From Promethearchaeota archaeon (GTDB lineage Archaea; Asgardarchaeota; Lokiarchaeia; Sigynarchaeales; SOKP01): a stretch of 29,983 nt of DNA. The notes below the pieces were generated by a model, which was not told where the DNA came from, made no database searches, and was given only the letters and a program-made list of their open reading frames with translations. Every line of letters begins with the position of its first letter. Positions within the stretch are counted from its first letter, which is position 1. The translations under genes were made by a program, and so were the position numbers. The stretch lies in contig JAHLWJ010000013.1 in assembly GCA_019057975.1 (NCBI GenBank), positions 1 to 29,983 on the forward strand. Reading direction: 5' to 3'. This document shows positions 24,701-29,983 of this stretch, one piece after another.

Positions 24701-25366
24701 TTAGTTTAATTTAGTTCCACAGCTCTTACAAGTTTTAGCATTTTTAGGATTTTTATCGTATCCACACGCGAAACAAATCAAGCCTTTACTATCTTCTGGT
24801 TTTTCAAAATCAAATCTTTCCTGCTTTGGTTGAGATTGTTGTTCGTGAGTTGAGTCTGATTCAGAATTCAAACGTTTTTTCACATAATCTTCATCGTGGG
24901 GGGTTATAATTGTAAAATCTGTTGAAGTATGAATCTCTTTGAATCCCTTAGGTATGTTTTTTAATTCAGACTCTTCTACAGTTGTAATATCATTATTAAC
25001 AACAGCTTCACTATGTTCAGTCTCTTCTTTTTCAATCTTATGAGATGCTACTTTCTCATCTTCAATTAAATCAGTAGTAATTTCTTCTTGAGTATCTTCT
25101 TCTTGTATATAAATCTCTTCTTCGAACAGAACTTCTTCTATTTGACCAGCTTTCAGATTTTTTATATGAGCTATAATACCTTTAGTTCTATTGATAAGCA
25201 TATTCTTATAAGTAGCGTCAATATTACGGGATTTTGAGAAATTCAGCGTCATTTCAGAAATTTCTAACCAATTTTTTATAGCAGACTCAATTTCATTTCT
25301 TCTTTCATAGCCTTTAGCTAATGCGACTTTAGTTTTTAGTGCTTCATTAAATTTTTCAACATCCAT
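24701..25366 (-). CDS. MIT-like helical domain plus C-terminal zinc ribbon protein
   Basis: A 221-aa protein in three parts. Residues 4-73 form three helices with the pattern of a MIT or TPR unit: ALAKGYERRNEIESAIKNWL, ISEMTLNFSKS, then YKNMLINRTKGIIAHIKNLK, ending like MIT domains. Residues 75-190 are a disordered, Glu/Thr-rich acidic linker. The last 28 residues are a zinc ribbon: CFACGYDKNPKNAKTCKSCG. MIT domains bind ESCRT-III tails, and Asgard archaea have ESCRT proteins, so an adaptor role is possible. The MIT reading is a pattern match by eye; a TPR is the alternative. Confidence 0.75.
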   Translation of the reverse strand: MDVEKFNEALKTKVALAKGYERRNEIESAIKNWLEISEMTLNFSKSRNIDATYKNMLINRTKGIIAHIKNLKAGQIEEVLFEEEIYIQEEDTQEEITTDLIEDEKVASHKIEKEETEHSEAVVNNDITTVEESELKNIPKGFKEIHTSTDFTIITPHDEDYVKKRLNSESDSTHEQQSQPKQERFDFEKPEDSKGLICFACGYDKNPKNAKTCKSCGTKLN

Positions 25367-25526
25367 CCGTGATTCTACCCATTCTTATTTAAATTACATG
25401 TTTTACATGTAAATTCAAATTATTAAATATTTATTAGAATTCTTACTAAAAATTAAATTTCCTAACACTACTATTTCTTTAAGATTAAATAAGAATTTAA
25501 TTTCTCTCATTATAAACACTTAAAAT

Positions 25527-27416
25527 ATGTCTCTAAACCCTTTTTCATTAAACGAAATAAAAAATCTTCGAGAAGCAATCGAAAAAAACGGATGGAAAAT
25601 AGATGGTGTTATAGAAAATTATTTTCGATATAGCTTGAAAAAGGAGAAAATTATCATATTTACTATAAAATTTCCTATAACACTGCCATTAAGGCTAAAT
25701 GTTCCATTTGAAGTTGTTAGTTTTCGAGTTTCAATAGCATTTCAAATTTGGAACTTGAATCAAAATTCTTTTATTGCAATACTTTATTTAATGAAAGCTC
25801 TTAGAAGTTTAGCGATATCTCTCACCTTGGAACATACTTTTCCAATTATGGGAAAAGAGCAGAAAATCATTAGTTTACTAAATTTGATAATGCCAGAAAT
25901 AATAAGAGGAGAAAATGAGAATACATGGCTAAATCGCATCAGAATTTCCCTCTTAAATAAGAGAGAACAATTAAAGGATTTTACAATTGATCAACATAAG
26001 AATCTTATAGAATCTCTCAAAAATATTGGATTAGAACCTAGTTTTAATTTACCCTGGGAATTAAAGAATGGAGTTCCCAAAATCAGAACGTCTGAAACGT
26101 TATTTTTCTCAAATGAGGGTGAATTTAATGAATTCTTTATATTTGAAAAAGGATTTTTTTCATATTTCAAAGACATCGAATATAAAAAATTCTACATTAG
26201 GAGTTCTTTTGATACTTATTCTCCATACGTATTAATTGACTTATTTAATGATGTTCCTGACTTTAAGTTAGAAGAATTAGTGGAAAATTGGATTAAATTC
26301 TCCAGAATCATTTTGAATTCAATCTTAAAGGTTATTGAAGGGGATAAAATCAATCAGAATGAACTTCTAAACTTTAGACCTTCAAAGGAATTAATTTACA
26401 GAAGTAAAAATTTTATTTCAGACCAAAATAATTATCCCTTCTCAGCGCTTTGTTATGAGAGCTCAATTGCAAAAGAGTTATTTCCCTTACATAATGATCT
26501 GTTCAACAAACCTCCAACCAATTTCGAAGTAATTGAAACTATAAATCAATATACAGAAGCAGAAGAACTTATTAAAAATTATAATTTTGATGAAGCGACA
26601 AAAAAACTCAATGAATCATTAAAAGTATTTAATAAAAATCAAGAAAAAAAAGTGGTTGTTGCAATTCTTTTAAAATTAAAGAAAATTGCAGCTCTTTTAA
26701 ATAATGAAGATTTAGCACGTAATTACTTGGAAAGCGCTCTTGGTGTTGCTAAATCAGGAGAGGTACCAATAGATTACATAATAAAAATACATTATAATTT
26801 AGGAATTAGTTATTTCAAGAAGAAAGATTATGAGAAGGCATTAAATCACTTTAATATAATTATCAATTTCTTAAAAAACGAAAAAATCCCTTTCATTAAA
26901 AAAGATTATGTTGGAATGGCATACCTTCACATCGGATTAATCTATTTGGAACAAAATAAAATTATTGAATCAAAAGCTTATTTTAGACGAGTGCTTGAAA
27001 TCGGGAGCAAACTACCTAAAATCAAGTTAACATACTTTTTAACTCGTGCTATTAGATTTAAAAATCAAGGAAATCTTTCACAAGCTCAAAGATTCTTAAA
27101 AGCAGGCTTAAATAATACTGATTTTAATTTTAATGATAACCAAATTCAGAATGTTTTTATTGATTATGTTCTAGAATTAGCTGAATTCTATATCCATCAT
27201 AGAAAAGATTCCAAGAAAGCAATTTATTATTTGAGCAGCTTAGAAAACCATCTTTCCCCTAAAGAAATCAATAATATAGAGAGAGCTATACGTTGGAATT
27301 TGTTAATGAGTGATTATTACAAGAATATAGAAAGAAATAACCAGAAATCACAATTTCATATAAAACAAAGTCGAAATTTAAAAAATCAACTTCAGAAAAT
27401 TGGAGTAGGTGAATAA
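25527..27416 (+). CDS. TPR-repeat protein with unknown N-terminal domain
   Basis: A 629-aa protein. Residues 1-330 are an unrecognised mixed alpha/beta domain (KIIIFTIKFPITLPLRLNVP, VVSFRVSIAFQIW; a second half near 185-290). Residues about 345-620 are tetratricopeptide-like repeats: EAEELIKNYNFDEATKKLNE, IHYNLGISYFKKKDYEKALN, AYLHIGLIYLEQNKIIESKA and others with the W/L/G/Y/A/P-type pattern. TPRs act as protein-binding scaffolds. No signal peptide or clear membrane helix is visible. It converges on the eS30 gene with 12 bases between stops. Confidence 0.8.
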   Translation: MSLNPFSLNEIKNLREAIEKNGWKIDGVIENYFRYSLKKEKIIIFTIKFPITLPLRLNVPFEVVSFRVSIAFQIWNLNQNSFIAILYLMKALRSLAISLTLEHTFPIMGKEQKIISLLNLIMPEIIRGENENTWLNRIRISLLNKREQLKDFTIDQHKNLIESLKNIGLEPSFNLPWELKNGVPKIRTSETLFFSNEGEFNEFFIFEKGFFSYFKDIEYKKFYIRSSFDTYSPYVLIDLFNDVPDFKLEELVENWIKFSRIILNSILKVIEGDKINQNELLNFRPSKELIYRSKNFISDQNNYPFSALCYESSIAKELFPLHNDLFNKPPTNFEVIETINQYTEAEELIKNYNFDEATKKLNESLKVFNKNQEKKVVVAILLKLKKIAALLNNEDLARNYLESALGVAKSGEVPIDYIIKIHYNLGISYFKKKDYEKALNHFNIIINFLKNEKIPFIKKDYVGMAYLHIGLIYLEQNKIIESKAYFRRVLEIGSKLPKIKLTYFLTRAIRFKNQGNLSQAQRFLKAGLNNTDFNFNDNQIQNVFIDYVLELAEFYIHHRKDSKKAIYYLSSLENHLSPKEINNIERAIRWNLLMSDYYKNIERNNQKSQFHIKQSRNLKNQLQKIGVGE

Positions 27417-27428
27417 TAAAAAAAGAAT

Positions 27429-27632
27429 TTATCTTTTAAATTTAGATCTTTTAGCCCCAATACTATCTTGTTGACCTCCAAATCGACCATCAACAAATCG
27501 AGCTTTATATAAATCTCGATATCGCATTCTTGGAGATTTCTTCTTTCGAGAATTCACTCCTGACCTTTTTATTTTAGGAGTCTGCATTTTAACCTTTCCG
27601 GCTTTTGTTAATGAACCATGAGAACCAGGCAT
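27429..27632 (-). CDS. rps30e: Ribosomal protein eS30
   Basis: A 67-aa highly basic protein. The segment HGSLTKAGKVKMQTPKI (5-21) matches the conserved N-terminus of eukaryotic eS30 (HGSLARAGKVRGQTPKV), followed by a KKKSPRMRYRDLYKARFVD region where eS30 has KRRMQYNRRFVN. The protein belongs to the small ribosomal subunit. In eukaryotes eS30 is usually fused to a ubiquitin-like domain (FAU); here it stands alone. eS30 occurs only in eukaryotes and part of the archaea, supporting an Asgard/TACK affiliation. Confidence 0.93.
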   Translation of the reverse strand: MPGSHGSLTKAGKVKMQTPKIKRSGVNSRKKKSPRMRYRDLYKARFVDGRFGGQQDSIGAKRSKFKR

Positions 27633-27801
27633 TTTCTTCTGATCAACTCAATTTTATTATTATTATTAGTATGATTATATTAATAAATTCAAATTCTTAA
27701 ATTTTGCTGTCAAAAGCTAATCTTAAAGATCGGACTCCAATTTTTTATTAAATTTATTAGTAATTTTTTTAATTAAACTAAATCTTATTTTGAGTTGCAT
27801 T

Positions 27802-27951
27802 ATGCCTGAAGAAGGATTTGATAATAGTATTGTTAAAAAGTGTGAAGAAAAAATATTGTACGGGGTTAATAAAAAAATCTGTTTTGCATGTGGGGAACAA
27901 ATTGACAAAGGTACAGAAATTTGCCCCTATTGCAAAACACCTATTGAATAA
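27802..27951 (+). CDS. 49-aa zinc-ribbon mini-protein
   Basis: A short frame, MPEEGFDNSIVKKCEEKILY followed by GVNKKICFACGEQIDKG and TEICPYCKTPIE. The pair CFAC / CPYC, 11 residues apart, forms a complete treble-clef-like zinc ribbon in the C-terminal half. It lies about 80 bases before another zinc-ribbon gene on the same strand. An in-frame TTG at 27790 would add four residues. Such ribbons are common as tiny Asgard proteins and usually mediate protein or nucleic-acid contacts. No function can be assigned. Confidence 0.7.
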   Translation: MPEEGFDNSIVKKCEEKILYGVNKKICFACGEQIDKGTEICPYCKTPIE

Positions 27952-28028
27952 TTTTTTCATCCAAATATCTTAAAGCTAAAGAAATATTATAATTTATACT
28001 AATTAAATTATAAAACGTAGGCATTTCT

Positions 28029-28520
28029 GTGAGCTTTAGAGGTAAAAACACGAAGAAAAAAAGTTCATTTGCTGTATGGATTTTAATATTCATTTTAATC
28101 ACATCCCTAACTTTTATATTATCTCTATTAATCAATCCATTTTGGTGGATCTTACTTCCTATATCATTGTTCTTGATTATCGTAGTTCAATTAACTTCAC
28201 GTTATTTCTGGTTAGAAACTGAAAATTGTCCACGTTGTAATGCACCTATAAGTAAATATGGTGAATTTTGTAGAAATTGCGGTCTCAAACTATGGTTCAA
28301 GTGTCTTTCATGCGGCAAATACATGCGAGCTGATACCAAATTTTGCGATTATTGCAATGTTGAATTTGAACATACTGAGAAAGAAAGAGAAACATTTCAA
28401 TATGAAATTATTAAAAAAGGTTCTCCTTTACCTAAAAAGCCTAATTTTTGTGCCAATTGTGGTGCTGAATTGAAAAGCGCAAATATTAAATTTTGTGAAG
28501 AATGCGGAGAAAAAATATAA
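28029..28520 (+). CDS. Membrane protein with three zinc ribbons
   Basis: A 163-aa protein from a GTG start. Two membrane helices occupy residues about 14-35 and 38-56 (VWILIFILITSLTFILSLLI; WILLPISLFLIIVVQL). The cytosolic part has three consecutive zinc ribbons: CPRC/CRNC (67-84), CLSC/CDYC (92-109) and CANC/CEEC (141-159), the double/triple zinc-ribbon (DZANK-like) layout. The function is unknown; recruiting partners to the membrane is a plausible role. It converges on the next membrane gene, with only five bases between stops. Confidence 0.8.
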   Translation: MSFRGKNTKKKSSFAVWILIFILITSLTFILSLLINPFWWILLPISLFLIIVVQLTSRYFWLETENCPRCNAPISKYGEFCRNCGLKLWFKCLSCGKYMRADTKFCDYCNVEFEHTEKERETFQYEIIKKGSPLPKKPNFCANCGAELKSANIKFCEECGEKI

Positions 28521-28525
28521 CATTT

Positions 28526-29122
28526 CTAATTTTTTAATCCTTCTCTCTTCTTAGACTTGAATAAAAATGATAAAGCAGTCCATAAAACTAAATAAATAAG
28601 AACATTTCTTATAAAAATTAGTAAATCCTCGTTATAATAAGCCAATTTAAGAAAGTAAACCGAAAACAACCAAGTTATATTCAATATAATAAATAATGGT
28701 GCTAATTTCTTGAAAAGAGTTTCTCTTCCCTTCCAGATCAAATATATATCGATGATGATAGGAGTAATATGAATATAATCGTAGTAGAGAAATAAAACGA
28801 CAAATTCATACACTACAATAATACCTAAAGGCACAATTGAATAAATTAAAAAATTGTTTACATAGGGATTTTTGCGATAAAACAGCCATGCGATCGAGAG
28901 CGAGAAATACCATTGGCTAATGGTAAAAATTATTATATTTGCACCAGGATCCCCATGTTGCTTGGCACCATATAGGAAAGTGTCTAAGGGTTGCCATGAA
29001 AAAGGAATTAAAAATTGGAAAGTTAATGATATTAATATTGCTATAGCAAACTGGATAATAGTGATAGTGTGTAAATTTAAATTAGAAAATATGGTTTTCA
29101 AAATCCTATTATGTTTTTTCAA
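28526..29122 (-). CDS. Multi-spanning membrane protein of unknown function
   Basis: A 198-aa hydrophobic protein with about six predicted membrane helices (for example IIQFAIAILISLTFQFLI near 22, IIIFTISQWYFSLSIAWLF near 63, YSIVPLGIIVVYEFVVLFL near 93, LAPLFIILNITWLFSVYFL near 140, VLIYLVLWTALSFLF near 173). Positive ends (MKKHNR at the start, FKSKKREGLKN at the end) suggest that both termini are cytosolic. No transporter motif is recognised. The gene stands alone between two converging or diverging neighbours. Confidence 0.75.
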   Translation of the reverse strand: MKKHNRILKTIFSNLNLHTITIIQFAIAILISLTFQFLIPFSWQPLDTFLYGAKQHGDPGANIIIFTISQWYFSLSIAWLFYRKNPYVNNFLIYSIVPLGIIVVYEFVVLFLYYDYIHITPIIIDIYLIWKGRETLFKKLAPLFIILNITWLFSVYFLKLAYYNEDLLIFIRNVLIYLVLWTALSFLFKSKKREGLKN

Positions 29123-29200
29123 ATTAATTAAGATAAATAATAAATCCTATAATGATAGAATATTTTTTATCCTTATAGATTAAAATTGGTGAGATAAACA

Positions 29201-29821
29201 ATTTCAGAAAAAAGAAGAGAAACCAATAATAGAAAAAATGGTCCGAGAAAATCAGTTTACCTTCCTAAACCAAGAATCCCCCCCGTAGAAGAAGCAGATT
29301 GGGATGATGATACTCGAAATTTGATTGAGGGATGGGGGAAGATGAATAATAATGCTCCAGCTCCAAATATTATGAAAACTCTGGGCAATTATTCGAAGTT
29401 ATATAACCGATGGCGTGTTTTTGGCAATCATATTTTATATAAATGTTCACTTCCCATTAGAGAAAAAGAAATTCTTATTCTACGCATTGGATGGCTCTGT
29501 AATTCGGAATATGAATGGGCTCAGCATTCTGTTATAGGAAAACGAGCGGGACTTAGTGAGGATGAGATATTAAGGATTAGAGATGGTCCTGATGCTGAAG
29601 GTTGGAGCCCTTTTGATGCTCTTTTACTACATGCTGTAGACGAATTGTATGTTGATTCCTTTATAAGCGATACTACATGGAATGAACTTGCGAAAACTTA
29701 TGATAAGCACCAACTCATGGATCTGGTCTTTACCGTTGGTCAATACAATTTAGTTTCGATGGTACTCAACTCCCTCGGACTTCAACTTGAAGAAGGTATG
29801 AAAGGTTTTCCGAAAGCATAA
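29201..29821 (+). CDS. Carboxymuconolactone decarboxylase/AhpD-like protein, with a probable ATT start
   Basis: A 206-aa AhpD-fold protein when read from ATT at 29201, which follows GGTGAG at 29188-29193. The first ATG/GTG/TTG in frame is TTG at 29321. The typical family N-terminus (RIPPVEEADWDDDTRNLIEG) lies upstream of that TTG and is clearly coding, so a non-standard start is likely. The core has ILRIGWLCNSEYEWAQHS, with the Cys and His of the AhpD motif, then AGLSEDEILRI and FTVGQYNLVSMVLNSLG. Family members include gamma-carboxymuconolactone decarboxylases and peroxide-related AhpD proteins. The true substrate is unknown. Confidence 0.82.
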   Translation: MSEKRRETNNRKNGPRKSVYLPKPRIPPVEEADWDDDTRNLIEGWGKMNNNAPAPNIMKTLGNYSKLYNRWRVFGNHILYKCSLPIREKEILILRIGWLCNSEYEWAQHSVIGKRAGLSEDEILRIRDGPDAEGWSPFDALLLHAVDELYVDSFISDTTWNELAKTYDKHQLMDLVFTVGQYNLVSMVLNSLGLQLEEGMKGFPKA

Positions 29822-29900
29822 ATGAGGATTTCCTACTCTTTAATTTTTCTTCCTTTATTTAATCAATTAACCTCAAATATCATGGTTAATTAAAAAAAGA

Positions 29901-29907
29901 TATAAAT
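29901..29907 (+). promoter_or_regulatory. TATA box of the terminal tRNA gene
   Basis: TATAAAT lies about 37 bases before the first base of the tRNA at 29941, with a purine-rich AAAAAAAGA just before it as a possible BRE. The spacing is right for an archaeal stable-RNA promoter. Confidence 0.55.
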
Positions 29908-29940
29908 TTCACAAATTCTTTAATAATTTAAATTACCAAA

Positions 29941-29983
29941 GGGGACTTGGTGTAGCCCGGTGGCACAGCAGGCTCCAGATCCT
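29941..29983 (+). tRNA. 5' part of a probable tRNA-Trp (anticodon CCA), cut by the window end
   Basis: GGGGACT can be the 5' acceptor strand, then TG, D-stem GTGT/GCAC with loop AGCCCGGTG, and anticodon-stem strand GCAGG leading to CTCCAGA, the classic tRNA-Trp loop with anticodon CCA. The 3' stem strand starts one base late (CCT after an extra T), so either the loop is irregular or an intron begins after the anticodon, as is frequent in archaeal tRNA-Trp at position 37/38. The T-arm and 3' acceptor are outside the window. Confidence 0.65.

Overview
This is a very AT-rich, gene-dense archaeal window, most consistent with an Asgard (Lokiarchaeota-like) genome. The clues are a standalone histone, a proteasome beta subunit, eukaryote-type ribosomal protein eS30, NOG1, a methanofuran-biosynthesis gene pair, many zinc-ribbon/coiled-coil/TPR/HEAT proteins, and two selenophosphate synthetase genes that each use UGA for selenocysteine and carry a SECIS-like 3' element with a eukaryote-type kink-turn core. 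The lineage call is an inference from gene content; no rRNA is present.

Layout. 1-3.1 kb: a small zinc protein converges on a minus-strand pair, a proteasome beta-like subunit followed by a long coiled-coil protein with a C-terminal RING/PHD-type (C4HC3) finger. The beta subunit has Ala where the catalytic Thr1 should be. 3.1-3.9 kb: an intergenic region built of diverged ~181-bp tandem repeats. 3.9-5.1 kb: a histone and a 6-phospho-3-hexuloisomerase, then a GC-rich inverted repeat. 5.1-10.2 kb: type II pantothenate kinase (minus), a DUF362 protein plus a 526-aa unknown (operon), and aspartate-semialdehyde dehydrogenase (minus).

10.4-13.9 kb: a helical protein, NOG1 GTPase, and the methanofuran genes mfnF-like and mfnE-like. 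13.9-16.4 kb: 3-hydroxyacyl-CoA dehydrogenase plus two half-size MaoC hot-dog proteins, which look like one (R)-hydratase/dehydrogenase module. 16.5-19.4 kb: a 969-aa HEAT-repeat / coiled-coil / winged-helix / beta-sandwich protein. 19.5-20.5 kb: a membrane-anchored zinc-ribbon transglutaminase-like protein (minus).

20.7-23.2 kb: tandem selD genes. Both have Sec at the active site and matching structured 3' UTRs. The second copy is broken in frame by a 29-nt palindromic insertion at an A8 slippery run. 23.2-25.4 kb: a CinA-like protein (minus), an RNase-H-like unknown, and a MIT-like/zinc-ribbon protein (minus). 25.5-29.9 kb: a TPR protein, eS30 (minus), a 49-aa zinc ribbon, a membrane triple zinc-ribbon protein, a multi-spanning membrane protein (minus), and a carboxymuconolactone-decarboxylase-like protein. 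The 5' part of a probable tRNA-Trp(CCA) closes the window.

The most interesting signals are: (i) the Thr1-less proteasome subunit paired with a RING-like protein; (ii) the duplicated Sec-selD genes with covarying three-way-junction SECIS elements, one interrupted by a possible recoding cassette; and (iii) three genes whose conserved N-termini lie upstream of any ATG/GTG/TTG codon, where only Ile codons (ATA/ATC/ATT) could serve as starts.
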